From contig MFUC01000025.1 in the NCBI GenBank assembly GCA_001785575.1, forward strand, positions 1-16,488: a stretch of 16,488 nt of DNA, written 5' to 3'. Shown piece after piece: positions 1 through 8,022 of this stretch. The position numbers and the translations under genes are program-made. This DNA comes from Candidatus Nomurabacteria bacterium RIFCSPHIGHO2_02_FULL_38_15. Its GTDB lineage: Bacteria; Patescibacteriota; Minisyncoccia; Phycocordibacterales; UBA9973. Every line of letters starts with the position of its first letter. The first letter of the stretch is position 1. Below the pieces are notes generated by a model. It worked only from the letters and a program-made list of their open reading frames with translations. It made no database searches and was not told the origin of the DNA.

Positions 1-34
1 AATAAAGTTATTAAAAGTAATCTAAATTTTTATT

Positions 35-424
35 ATGAACACAAATAAAAAAGAAAATATAGCTATTGCCACATCGGCATTATTTACGGCCGTTGCTGTA
101 ATGCATGTTGTGAGGTATCTTTTTAATGTTGATCTAGTCATTGGTCAAGCAAGTTTGGCAATGTGGCCAAGTTTACTTGCCTTTATAGCGATAGGATATT
201 TAGCAATTTTAAATTTTAAAACACTGGAAAGGAAAGGTGCGATTGTATGGAAAAAGTTTATTATGGCCTTGTTTATTATAGATGCAATTATTGTATTTTA
301 TTCTTGGGTCAGTAATTTAAATTATTGGGGATTCTCTCATAAAGAATTTGGCTACTTTTTGATTGTAGAAATTGTCATAATCATCATTTTGTATTTCAAA
401 ATAAAAAAGTCTTCTGGAAATTAA
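35..424 (+). CDS. small four-helix membrane protein, unknown function
   Basis: This 129-residue protein has four hydrophobic segments at about residues 9-29, 40-61, 74-93 and 105-124, joined by short charged loops, and ends in a Lys-rich tail (KIKKSSGN). It is therefore an integral membrane protein with little soluble mass. I recognise no family and see no catalytic motif. An in-frame TAA lies four codons upstream (positions 23-25), so the ATG at 35 is the first possible ATG start. No Shine-Dalgarno sequence precedes it. The gene converges on the minus-strand RNA unit downstream. The hairpin at 464-485 has its T-run on the other strand, so this gene has no terminator of its own that I can see. 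Its coding status rests on the clean membrane topology. Confidence 0.75.
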   Translation: MNTNKKENIAIATSALFTAVAVMHVVRYLFNVDLVIGQASLAMWPSLLAFIAIGYLAILNFKTLERKGAIVWKKFIMALFIIDAIIVFYSWVSNLNYWGFSHKEFGYFLIVEIVIIIILYFKIKKSSGN

Positions 425-457
425 ATTCGGCCTGATTTTACCACAACCCACCTCAAT

Positions 458-485
458 AAAAAACGCCCCCAATAATCAGGGGGCG
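458..485 (-). terminator. intrinsic terminator of the candidate ncRNA
   Basis: On the minus strand CGCCCCC (485-479) pairs perfectly with GGGGGCG (470-464) around an 8-nt loop. The stem is followed at once by six T (463-458). The plus strand has no T-run after the hairpin, so the terminator works for minus-strand transcripts only. It ends the RNA that starts near 617 and probably also any read-through from the gene at 667-1158. Confidence 0.9.
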
Positions 486-617
486 CTAACAAACAAATGT
501 GTATAAATCTAAAAAAATGACAGACGAAAGAACAAAAGTAAGGGGGCGCTATGAATCTACAAATAAATGCCAGGAACACTTACTACGCACCCCCACCAAT
601 TCAATTAATCTAATACA
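458..617 (-). ncRNA. candidate small non-coding RNA, about 160 nt
   Basis: A complete minus-strand transcription unit lies between two genes. A strong promoter at 650-623 predicts a start near 617, and an intrinsic terminator ends it at about 458. The only ATG inside opens ATG-TAT-TAG and codes for nothing. The RNA can fold into an 8-bp stem, GGGGGUGC (594-587) with GCGCCCCC (549-542), one pair being G-U. AGUAAG (584-579) in its loop is complementary to CUUACU (542-537) just beyond the stem, which would allow a pseudoknot or an alternative fold. The 11-nt sequence TAGCGCCCCCT occurs at 551-541 and again at 488-478, where it forms the ascending arm of the terminator. I do not recognise SRP RNA, 6S, tmRNA, RNase P or a known riboswitch. 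No minus-strand gene follows within the window, so a stand-alone RNA is more likely than a leader. Confidence 0.6.
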
Positions 618-622
618 TTTTT

Positions 623-650
623 ATTATAGCAAGACATAAACTTATGTCAA
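623..650 (-). promoter_or_regulatory. consensus sigma-70-type promoter with internal dyad operator
   Basis: On the minus strand TTGACA (650-645), a 16-bp spacer and TATAAT (628-623) preceded by TGC (631-629) form a perfect -35 and a perfect extended -10. The perfect inverted repeat GACATAA-GT-TTATGTC (648-633) overlaps the -35 and fills most of the spacer, where a dimeric regulator could compete with RNA polymerase. The predicted start is near 617. It is the strongest promoter in the window, and it drives no protein gene. Confidence 0.85.
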
Positions 651-666
651 GCACTAAGTTTGGATC

Positions 667-1158
667 TTAATTGCTCTTGCCAAGTTTTGTAATGTTGTTT
701 AAATATTTGTTGACTTCCACCTCCAATTCTCTTGACACATCAGTTCCAATACGATATATTTTACCATTTCTCATAGTTATCTCTACTGTATCAAGACCGG
801 AAACATTGTAAATCCACATCTTGGGCCACAACCACAATCTTATTCCCCAACCATAATACCAATGATTTTTTACACTTCTTGCAGAAGTAATTTCTTCAAG
901 TAAAAACTTCTTTTTAAATATTCCATATCCAAATTTTATTCTCAAATATTTTTCATTAATAGCCACTGTTAGTGTAGTAAACGACGCAAGAGTAAATACA
1001 ATCAATACCATTATGAAAGTAATAGCAAAATTTGTACCGGAGTAATACGATACGGGTTCTGCCCGAGCTGTAATATATGACCATACGAAAATCACAAGTA
1101 CAGCTAGTGTGGCAACCAGCATTAAATATCCAATTTGAGTGTGTTTGTATGGCGTCAT
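667..1158 (-). CDS. membrane-anchored bacterial PH-like domain protein
   Basis: The protein has 163 residues. Two hydrophobic helices at about 10-30 and 45-66 anchor an approximately 90-residue C-terminal domain. That domain has the layout of bacterial PH-like (bPH) proteins: an EKYLRIKFGYGIF strand pair, an LEEI-S-R segment, then W-YGWGIR, a Trp-rich stretch, and YNVSGLDTVEITMRNGKIYRIGTD. The GWGIR...G-D-VE-----G---IGTD pattern is what I recognise from small two-helix plus PH membrane proteins of unknown role. The ATG at 1158 is supported by an extended -10 box 12 nt upstream. The gene stands alone, and the next promoter begins 17 bp past its stop. The family is assigned from motif memory and the function is unknown. 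Confidence 0.75.
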   Translation of the reverse strand: MTPYKHTQIGYLMLVATLAVLVIFVWSYITARAEPVSYYSGTNFAITFIMVLIVFTLASFTTLTVAINEKYLRIKFGYGIFKKKFLLEEITSARSVKNHWYYGWGIRLWLWPKMWIYNVSGLDTVEITMRNGKIYRIGTDVSRELEVEVNKYLNNITKLGKSN

Positions 1159-1345
1159 ATATTTGTTTTTATTATAACAAGAAAATAACTACGGCCCTAT
1201 TGCCCATTTTGTCAGTTATTTCCTTATCAAACTTTTGGATTTTAAATATATTCATATAGTCAAACTATACACCCTCTCCACCCCAAATGCAAAAAGTGGT
1301 GTTTTAAAGGGATTTACTAAGCCTAAATAATAAAAGTGCTCATAA
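1159..1345. other. intergenic stretch between two minus-strand genes
   Basis: Apart from the promoter of the PH-like gene at its left end, this AT-rich gap holds no ORF or RNA that I can support. A pyrimidine-rich patch near 1270-1286 and an imperfect CACC/GGTG pairing around 1280-1302 have no T-run and are not convincing terminators. Confidence 0.5.
1171..1179 (-). promoter_or_regulatory. extended -10 promoter of the PH-like gene
   Basis: On the minus strand TGT-TATAAT (1179-1171) lies 12 nt before the ATG at 1158. No good -35 is visible at 16-18 bp, so recognition would rely on the extended -10. The predicted transcript start leaves a leader of only about 5 nt. Confidence 0.7.
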
Positions 1346-1879
1346 TTATAGACCTGATAAAAGATAGTCTATAAGTTCTTTGGTATCCTGGTCATTTGTT
1401 TGTAATACTTTATCAAAATACCAATAGCATAACTCCTGATTAGAGTTAAAGTAGAACTCTTTTAATTCGACTTTTTTAACAGCGCCACTTTGGTCTTGGT
1501 ATATAGAATTAATATATTCTGTATTTTTCTTAATAAAATAAAAAACTTTTCCTTCGCTTAAATAATAACTAGCTTCAGATTTACCTGTTTCTCCATAAAA
1601 AATCTGTTCTTTTATAATAAGTTGGTCATTTAAACTGTAATCTATTTGCTCACCACCCTGAGTTGACTGTCCGAATATATCTTTAGAGGCAGACACATAC
1701 TGATTTTTTTTGCTTTCGATCGAATTAACTTGGGCTAAAGTACTAGATTGGCCTATGCCTTTACAGTCCTTACTGATAGTGTTGTTTAAAAAAATATTAT
1801 CTTTTTGATACAAATAAACAGTAAAAATAATTAATCCAACAAATATTGTACTAAGAATTGTTAAATTTTTGTTTTTCAT
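1346..1879 (-). CDS. membrane-anchored extracytoplasmic protein, candidate immunity protein of the RHS toxin
   Basis: The protein has 177 residues. It has a basic start (MKNKN) and one hydrophobic helix at about 6-24 that is not followed by a clear cleavage site, so it is probably anchored with its body outside the cytoplasm. The body alternates short strands rich in Tyr, Phe and Lys (for example ASYYLSEGKVFYFIKK and LKEFYFNSNQELCYWYF). This suggests a beta-sheet fold of repeated YY--(E/N)GK-like units. I recognise no named family. Its ATG lies 4 bp after the TGA of the RHS gene without a Shine-Dalgarno sequence, so it is co-transcribed and probably translated by coupling. Genes placed directly after polymorphic toxins are often immunity genes, and an exported anchor would put this one where a peptidoglycan peptidase acts. 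That role is inference from position and topology only. Confidence 0.75.
   Translation of the reverse strand: MKNKNLTILSTIFVGLIIFTVYLYQKDNIFLNNTISKDCKGIGQSSTLAQVNSIESKKNQYVSASKDIFGQSTQGGEQIDYSLNDQLIIKEQIFYGETGKSEASYYLSEGKVFYFIKKNTEYINSIYQDQSGAVKKVELKEFYFNSNQELCYWYFDKVLQTNDQDTKELIDYLLSGL
1347..1373 (-). terminator. weak hairpin at the end of the toxin-locus operon
   Basis: TATAGAC (1347-1353) and GTCTATA (1367-1373) form a 7-bp inverted repeat that spans the stop codon of the last gene in the locus. On the minus strand it is followed by a loose AT-rich tail containing TTTT about 10 nt later. It is AT-rich and lacks a compact T-run, so it is only a possible terminator. Confidence 0.25.
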
Positions 1880-1883
1880 ATAC

Positions 1884-2460
1884 TCAACGATTCTTTAAAT
1901 ATTTTTGATAAAGTTGCATTTCTGTTTCGCCTAAAGACATTTGAAAATGCGGTCGATCTGGAGGACTCCAAACACCTCCCCAAAAAAATCCTTGACCTTC
2001 TCCAATTTTGACAATATCTTGAGAAATAGGTTTTGCATAAACTCTGCCATTTTCAACAACGGTAACGTCTATGGCCCGACCATAGTTGTGATAACTAAGC
2101 CCTGGCTTTGACTTGGTAAGGATCGGTCCAGACTCAGTTCTTCCTGATGCGTAAATCTTAGCCTGCTCTTCAATTGTTCTATATCCATCAGTAACTCTTA
2201 ACTGAATACCAAGTTGTGATTCAGTATTATTTATAAAATTTGTCGCTGGTTGCTGAACCCTAGGATCAAGATTGGAAATTCTTCTATCTGTAACTGGATC
2301 CCAAGTCGTAGTTTTTACTGGTTCAGTTTTAGTAATTTGCTGAGATACGGGAACAATTACATGAGCATTAGATTTACTAATTTCTCCATTAAATAAACTA
2401 GCCCAACCATTTTTAATGTTTTGAATAATATTACTGACTGCAGACTGCCCATCTGGGTCA
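1884..2460 (-). other. M15 peptidase tip domain of the RHS protein
   Basis: This is the part of the RHS protein after the core-ending motif DPDG, about 190 residues. It begins with a linker of some 70 residues, followed by a segment (RVTDGYRTIEEQAKIYASGR) typical of M15 peptidases. SxHxxGxAxD then supplies the first two zinc ligands (His about 1972, Asp about 1979), and WGG-W---DRPHFQ supplies the catalytic Glu/Asp region and third ligand (His about 2019). All metal ligands are present, so the domain should be active. In other RHS and TcC proteins the C-terminal tip is the swappable toxin, often released by self-cleavage next to the DPxG motif. Confidence 0.88.
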
Positions 2461-5400
2461 ACATATTTCAACGGATTATTGTTTGCGTAGGCATAGGTGT
2501 TCCAACGTTGCGGGTCAATTAGAAGGGCTTCGAGTTTTGAATTATCTAATTCGCGCACGATTGGGTCTTGGCTGAAGAATCGACCTTCGTAGCCTGCTTG
2601 ATACCGCGCCTGCATATAGTTTAAGTCAGTATCAATATCATATTCATGACCTGTGTATTTATGTGATTGATCAAAACCACCGAACTTTGTATCAAGTAAA
2701 ATTTGCCCAAATGGATAATATTCTATTTCTTCGACCTTTAATAGCCCGGCACCATCGGTAATTAATTGCGTACCGCCCAAATAGTCGGGGTGGACATAAT
2801 AAATACTTTGGGTTAATGGGTTGGGACTTTCAATTGTGGCAATCAACTGACTGCCTAAATAAATGTGCTTCTTTTTTATTGTACCACTTTCCTCAAAATA
2901 TTTACTAGATGTATAAGTTGTGCCACCCGAATCAACAACTTTGATGCGCATACCTGCATGATCATATAAAAATGTGTTTGTGACTGGATTAGGCGGAGCA
3001 GTTCTTTCATATTTTACCAATTCGTTACGATAGTTATAAGTCAAAACCGTATTATTAGGCGATGTACCAAAGCCCACAACGTTTCCGTTTTTATCATAAT
3101 CATAATCAATGCCTCCAATATTTGTACCCGCATTTGGGTTGGCATAATTACCTGGCACTGTGCCATTATATGCATATGTACCAATACCTGATTTGCTTAA
3201 AATATTTCCAATGGCATTGTAGTTGAAGCTTTCGGTATAACCAGTCAGTGGTGAATTTACAGTTTTTATAACACCTATTAAACGTGACAAATCATCATAC
3301 GTATAAGTAAATTTTTGTGGATTGGTAGGGTCAAAACTCTCAACCTTTTCAGTCAAATTGCCAGTTGGGCTCCATTTATAATTTGTTTCAATAAATTTTG
3401 GATAGCTATAGGTTGCCGGCGCATCAAGACTGTTTTTAATTAGTTGATACTGCCTAGCTGTATCATAGGTGTAATTTTGCACACGACCGTTGGCATAGAA
3501 GACTGATTCTTTTTGGCCCAAATTATTATATATAACATTATTAATAATGCCTGCCCATAAACTGGCTGGGTTTTGATGAGCCTCAACACCAACCACTTGG
3601 CCCAAATTATTCAAACCGTAACGCACACTTGAACTATCGGGATATTTTATTTGCACAGCATTACCGGCAAAATCATACAGGTAGGAACTACCCCAAATTT
3701 TAGTACCCAAGGTAATGGCGTCAGTGGCCACAAGCCCGCGATTAGTATATGTAAAATCTTTTTTAGCTGAACCAAATCGATTAACACTACATAACATACC
3801 AATGCCATGAGTACAAGAATCGTACGTATAAGCTATTTGCGGGGCTGAATTATTAAATTCGTGAGTTATACGATTTAATGCATCATATGTATACGTAATA
3901 ACGTCGCCATTAGGTGTTGTTTTGCGAACTAAATTATTATTTGCATCATATATATATGAATAAGCACCATAATTTGTGTCACTAATTTCATGCAAATCTG
4001 TGGCGGATAGTTTATTGCCAACTGCATCGTAGGTAAAACTTCTAATATTGTCCAGGGCATCGGTCATGCCTGTTAAATTACCCAGGACGTCCCAACTATA
4101 AACTGTTGTATAAGTATTACCAGCGTTGTGCTCAACGACGTTTACAATATTACCATAGGCATTACGTACAACATCTTTGAGATGATTCTCGGGATCAATA
4201 TTTGTAGTTTTATTTAAATAATAATTATTTATTGTAGTACCAAGTGTATTACTAATACTGACTGTTCGACCCAGGGCGTCGTAAAATATAGTCGTTATAA
4301 TGCTTGGGTCATTAATTGGTAATGAGTAATTTGTAGGCACGCCCGTTAAACTATACGGCAAAGATTTTTTGTAAACCTGGCCCATATTGTCATACATTGT
4401 GTCGTTGGCAATATATGCTCCACCGCTATTGGTAACTTGCCTGACTTCACGGCCAAAACCATCCATTAAACTGTATGCCGTACCCATCAGCGTGTTTGAA
4501 TAATGTGTATTTTTTTGAACATATGGCAATACACCTCCCGACATTATGTCATTATAATTAAAAGTTACCTTAGTTATTAAATTTGTAAACGAGGTATCGC
4601 TTGACGACCTTTCAGCCAGTAGCCGACCAAAACCATCACAATCAACTTCGTTAATCATACCGTTGGAATTTGTACTTTTTATAACTTTCCCGGTATTGTA
4701 ATCATAAGTATAATTTGTTATTTTCGATAAAGCGTTCGTAATTGTGTTGGGGTACAAATTTTGTGGGTCATAAGTAATATTAGTTGTATTATTTTTAGCA
4801 TCAGTCATACTGGTGACCAAACCAAAATTATTATAGGTACTTGAAGTTGTTTGATAATTAGACCCACTAACCCAAATAGACTGACTAGTATTATTACCCA
4901 TTGAAGCCAAACCAAAACCTAAATTATCATAATATAAATTCTTTTCGTAAACTTTTGTGCCACCGCTATCGCGCAAAATAATTTGGCTGGGCAGTTGCAA
5001 ATTTAAACATACAGTAGAAGCACAGCCCGTATATTTATAACTGGTTTGGCGAGTGTCATTACCAATATCATTAAAGCTTTGATAGCCACTTGCTACAACA
5101 TTGCCATGCTCTATCTTTTCAATTAAATTACCAGTATTTACATCATAATTATATGTTTCGGCTGTATCATAACTATTACTGCCACTAAAAATCCTATTTA
5201 TAACTTGCTCAACATATACAAAATAATTATTGCCACCTGCAACTTGTGCACTTGTCCATTTATTTGTACTTTGTTTAAGTAAATTATTATTTACATCAAA
5301 AAAATCAGTCCGGTAAATTTTACCGATTTTGGCATAACTATCATCATATTCACCATTATTTGTATCAGTAGAGTTGGCCTGGCTGTAATAGGTTACCTCG

Positions 5401-8006
5401 CGACTGGTATTGGGATTAATTTGTGTGACCTTGCCAAAGCCAGCAAATTTGCGGTCAAATGGCCCATTGTAATAATAGTCTCCATCAGCATACTCGTAAC
5501 TAGTTTTAGCTATATTATTCAAGCCGTCATTATTTATAATATTTTCTACAGTGTTCAGATTCATTGGCAAAACCGGATTTAATAAATTACCCAAACTGTT
5601 TTTATATTGAGCGGACTTTTTGTAAACTATTTCAGAGCTACCGCCAGAACCATACTCAATTTTTGACAGTAGGTCAGGAATTTTATTACCATTGTTTATA
5701 TAAGCCTCTGTTTCAGGTATCATGTAATTAATTGTTCTCATAAAATCAACAAATCCATCGGCGTTAATATCGGCAATAATCACTGGGCTACCCATCAGTG
5801 ATCCAGGGGGTGTAACCATATCCCAAACTGGCCTGTAAACCCAACCATTGCCTGTATTTAAATATGTACCTCGATTACCACCGGTTTGATTAGCTGGATC
5901 TATAACAATGTCTATTAAATTATCACTATTAACATCTATAAACCGAACGCCTTGGTCGTAATGATTATAGGCAAAAGCTATTGGCGTTTCCCAATTAGAA
6001 TTATTCCCCGTCCAACCAGTGTTGCCCTTATTCAAATAAGCTTGAGCGCTGTGAGACAGCATATAGTTAGACTGCATAGCGTCGGGCAAACCATCAGCAT
6101 TAATATCAACAATTCTATTAATTGTAAAAGTTAGCTGGTCAGTTGGTGGAGTCCAATTAGTTGTAATATTTGCAAAACCTGAACCAGTATTTAATTGTTC
6201 ACCAATATTACTTCCCTGCTTACGAATAACATCTGGCAAACCATCACCGTTAATATCAACTAAATGTGTGCCAAAATCGTGTATTTCATCACTGCCAGTA
6301 AAAGGTATTTTAGCTAGCCAATCATTACTTTTAACAAAACCATTTGACCTGTCATACAAATAGCTGGCAAAAATTACTGGCTTTTTTGTATTGTTTGGGT
6401 TGCCAACCATCGCCTGCACAATATCAGTCAGGTAGTCACCATTTATATCAGCCGTGCGCACACCTTGATCCCAAACTCGGCCATAGGCTCCACCCCGAAC
6501 TTCGTAATTTAAAAAGAATGTTGGAATGTTAAAATTTTGATCTGCAATCCAATTTTTGTTTGTACTGTGATTATATAATAACTTTTCATACCGATGTGGC
6601 CCAGTAGTTAAACCTTGCCCGTAGCGATCAACTGATTGTAGTATATCAACCCAACTATCACCCTTAACATCAAAAGTGTGCTGATATCCATCACCCGTAG
6701 TTACCGGTAATTTCCATGTTTTATCAAGTGTCCAGCCCGGAGTAGTTTTTTGATATGTAAATTTTGTTTGAGGCAAAGTCGTAACAACACTGTTTTTATC
6801 TTTAGCTGAATATTTTATAAATTCAACCAATGACCGATAGCCATTATCACCAACAGTATAACCCAATTCATATTTGCGAACCCATGTTCCATTTATTTTG
6901 GCTTGAATTTCATAAATACGGTACTTTGTTGTAACTTCAAAAGTTGTTTTATATGAAGTATATTCATCTGGCCGACCCTGGCGCAAAAATTCAACTTCAA
7001 ATATCCCGCCTTGTAATGCGTGTTGGGTATATTTTATTTTATACGGGTAAATTTGGCCAGCATCTTTGTAATATTCGTAACTAATGTAATTACCATTTGA
7101 ATCACGTTTTTCATCAAGCATCCATTTGTAAACCTGACTTGTCGTTGTTGGATTGTCTTGGCGTGCATTAGTATTAGTACCAAATTTATAAGTTATACCC
7201 GATTTGTCGGTAAACTCCCAATGATTATTTACAAATTCATATTTATGAAAAGCCCCATTATCAACTCGTGGCGCATATGTGTTTGGCGCAACTTCGACCA
7301 ATTCGCCATCGAGTGACGATGTGAAATTCTTTTCAGTATACAGTTTTTCAGAACCATTTTTATTAACTCTTTCAATATATGGAATATTTACACCCCAAGC
7401 ATAGCCAAAAGCACTGCCATTGTCATTTTCTTGGCTATTATAACCAAGTTCCAGTTCAGGTGTCATACCAACTCTGCCTGGCGGTATGCCAATTGGGTAA
7501 TTATAAACCATGGCCCCAGTTAATAAGTCAGTTTTAGGTTTGCTGGCTTGAATACCATCAATTTTGCCTTCGGGGTATTCGTTTGAACCGGCCGAACTGC
7601 TGGCTTCAAGGCTTTGCTCTTGGTTAATTATTTCATCTGGATTCTCTGGTATATCTTCAGGGGTCTCTTCGGGATTACTAACCTCTGGAGTATTTTGGTC
7701 AGGACTTGATTTATCTAGTGTCGGCAAATTTGATATGTCAGTACTTACTTCACTTTCGGGGCCAACTAAGCCCATGTCATTTGGATTTATTTGACTATCA
7801 ACATGATCATCTGGTAGTGGCAGTAGAGCTTGGTTTGAACCTTGGTCTATGACGGCCTCTTGGGCAAAAAGATTTATAGTATTTGGAAGTGGTGCAAAAC
7901 TAAAACAAAAAATCACTAAACAAATCAGTGATCTTTGAAAAGCTTTTTTAAGAAATCTAAAAAACCTACTACGAATCCCAGTCGTTGGAATCAATAAGTT
8001 TTCCAT
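1884..8006 (-). CDS. giant exported SpvB/FG-GAP/TcdB/RHS protein with C-terminal M15 peptidoglycan peptidase
   Basis: This 2040-residue protein has, in order: a Sec signal (hydrophobic 27-40, likely cut after LFA at 48); an acidic Pro/Glu/Ser linker (about 55-140); an SpvB-type domain (about 155-425, with GAMVYNYPIGIPPGR and LELGYNS); six FG-GAP/VCBS-like Asp motifs (near 445, 520, 583, 631, 689 and 743, for example DINGDGLPD); a TcdB middle-like segment (about 770-865, YGSGG and GPFDRKFAGFG); many RHS/YD repeats (about 950-1690); and an RHS core (about 1735-1850, HPDYLGG...YYPFGQ...YMQARYQ) ending in NNPLKYVDPDG. The last 190 residues are an M15 metallopeptidase with the zinc motif SYHNYGRAID (about 1970) and the terminal DRPHFQ motif (about 2016). 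M15 enzymes cut peptidoglycan stem peptides, and this one looks closest to the L-Ala-D-Glu/D-Ala peptidase group. The architecture equals a fused TcB/TcC cocoon with the hypervariable tip replaced by a wall-cutting domain. A TATAAT 8 nt upstream fixes the start. Confidence 0.95.
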   Translation of the reverse strand: MENLLIPTTGIRSRFFRFLKKAFQRSLICLVIFCFSFAPLPNTINLFAQEAVIDQGSNQALLPLPDDHVDSQINPNDMGLVGPESEVSTDISNLPTLDKSSPDQNTPEVSNPEETPEDIPENPDEIINQEQSLEASSSAGSNEYPEGKIDGIQASKPKTDLLTGAMVYNYPIGIPPGRVGMTPELELGYNSQENDNGSAFGYAWGVNIPYIERVNKNGSEKLYTEKNFTSSLDGELVEVAPNTYAPRVDNGAFHKYEFVNNHWEFTDKSGITYKFGTNTNARQDNPTTTSQVYKWMLDEKRDSNGNYISYEYYKDAGQIYPYKIKYTQHALQGGIFEVEFLRQGRPDEYTSYKTTFEVTTKYRIYEIQAKINGTWVRKYELGYTVGDNGYRSLVEFIKYSAKDKNSVVTTLPQTKFTYQKTTPGWTLDKTWKLPVTTGDGYQHTFDVKGDSWVDILQSVDRYGQGLTTGPHRYEKLLYNHSTNKNWIADQNFNIPTFFLNYEVRGGAYGRVWDQGVRTADINGDYLTDIVQAMVGNPNNTKKPVIFASYLYDRSNGFVKSNDWLAKIPFTGSDEIHDFGTHLVDINGDGLPDVIRKQGSNIGEQLNTGSGFANITTNWTPPTDQLTFTINRIVDINADGLPDAMQSNYMLSHSAQAYLNKGNTGWTGNNSNWETPIAFAYNHYDQGVRFIDVNSDNLIDIVIDPANQTGGNRGTYLNTGNGWVYRPVWDMVTPPGSLMGSPVIIADINADGFVDFMRTINYMIPETEAYINNGNKIPDLLSKIEYGSGGSSEIVYKKSAQYKNSLGNLLNPVLPMNLNTVENIINNDGLNNIAKTSYEYADGDYYYNGPFDRKFAGFGKVTQINPNTSREVTYYSQANSTDTNNGEYDDSYAKIGKIYRTDFFDVNNNLLKQSTNKWTSAQVAGGNNYFVYVEQVINRIFSGSNSYDTAETYNYDVNTGNLIEKIEHGNVVASGYQSFNDIGNDTRQTSYKYTGCASTVCLNLQLPSQIILRDSGGTKVYEKNLYYDNLGFGLASMGNNTSQSIWVSGSNYQTTSSTYNNFGLVTSMTDAKNNTTNITYDPQNLYPNTITNALSKITNYTYDYNTGKVIKSTNSNGMINEVDCDGFGRLLAERSSSDTSFTNLITKVTFNYNDIMSGGVLPYVQKNTHYSNTLMGTAYSLMDGFGREVRQVTNSGGAYIANDTMYDNMGQVYKKSLPYSLTGVPTNYSLPINDPSIITTIFYDALGRTVSISNTLGTTINNYYLNKTTNIDPENHLKDVVRNAYGNIVNVVEHNAGNTYTTVYSWDVLGNLTGMTDALDNIRSFTYDAVGNKLSATDLHEISDTNYGAYSYIYDANNNLVRKTTPNGDVITYTYDALNRITHEFNNSAPQIAYTYDSCTHGIGMLCSVNRFGSAKKDFTYTNRGLVATDAITLGTKIWGSSYLYDFAGNAVQIKYPDSSSVRYGLNNLGQVVGVEAHQNPASLWAGIINNVIYNNLGQKESVFYANGRVQNYTYDTARQYQLIKNSLDAPATYSYPKFIETNYKWSPTGNLTEKVESFDPTNPQKFTYTYDDLSRLIGVIKTVNSPLTGYTESFNYNAIGNILSKSGIGTYAYNGTVPGNYANPNAGTNIGGIDYDYDKNGNVVGFGTSPNNTVLTYNYRNELVKYERTAPPNPVTNTFLYDHAGMRIKVVDSGGTTYTSSKYFEESGTIKKKHIYLGSQLIATIESPNPLTQSIYYVHPDYLGGTQLITDGAGLLKVEEIEYYPFGQILLDTKFGGFDQSHKYTGHEYDIDTDLNYMQARYQAGYEGRFFSQDPIVRELDNSKLEALLIDPQRWNTYAYANNNPLKYVDPDGQSAVSNIIQNIKNGWASLFNGEISKSNAHVIVPVSQQITKTEPVKTTTWDPVTDRRISNLDPRVQQPATNFINNTESQLGIQLRVTDGYRTIEEQAKIYASGRTESGPILTKSKPGLSYHNYGRAIDVTVVENGRVYAKPISQDIVKIGEGQGFFWGGVWSPPDRPHFQMSLGETEMQLYQKYLKNR

Positions 8007-8014
8007 ATAGAAAT

Positions 8015-8020
8015 ATTATA
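8015..8020 (-). promoter_or_regulatory. -10 box of the RHS gene, predicted leaderless start
   Basis: An exact TATAAT on the minus strand (8020-8015) lies 8 nt before the RHS ATG, so transcription should start at or next to the start codon. The best -35 candidate, TTGCAT 18 bp upstream, is weak (TTG only) and falls inside the hairpin at 8023-8054. The RHS gene therefore appears to have its own promoter within the locus. Confidence 0.65.
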
Positions 8021-8022
8021 CA

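Noticed and set aside
424..579. Open frame from a GTG at 579 on the minus strand, about 52 codons, spanning the ncRNA region.
   Set aside because: It would have to read through the perfect intrinsic terminator at 485-458. It has no start signal, and its Phe/Cys-rich translation is what T-rich DNA gives by chance.
1266..1310. Pyrimidine-rich patch with an imperfect hairpin after the candidate immunity gene.
   Set aside because: It has only 4-6 broken pairs and no T-run on either strand, so a terminator is not supported.
5740..6672. Recurrent DNA similarity around the DINGDG-coding segments, considered as a DNA repeat array.
   Set aside because: The repeats are protein-level FG-GAP motifs at irregular spacing, not conserved DNA units, and there is no CRISPR-like repeat or spacer structure anywhere in the window.
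5952..7794. Several plus-strand frames of 60-76 codons inside the RHS gene.
   Set aside because: They are antisense shadows of a well-supported coding frame, with no promoter or recognisable protein features.
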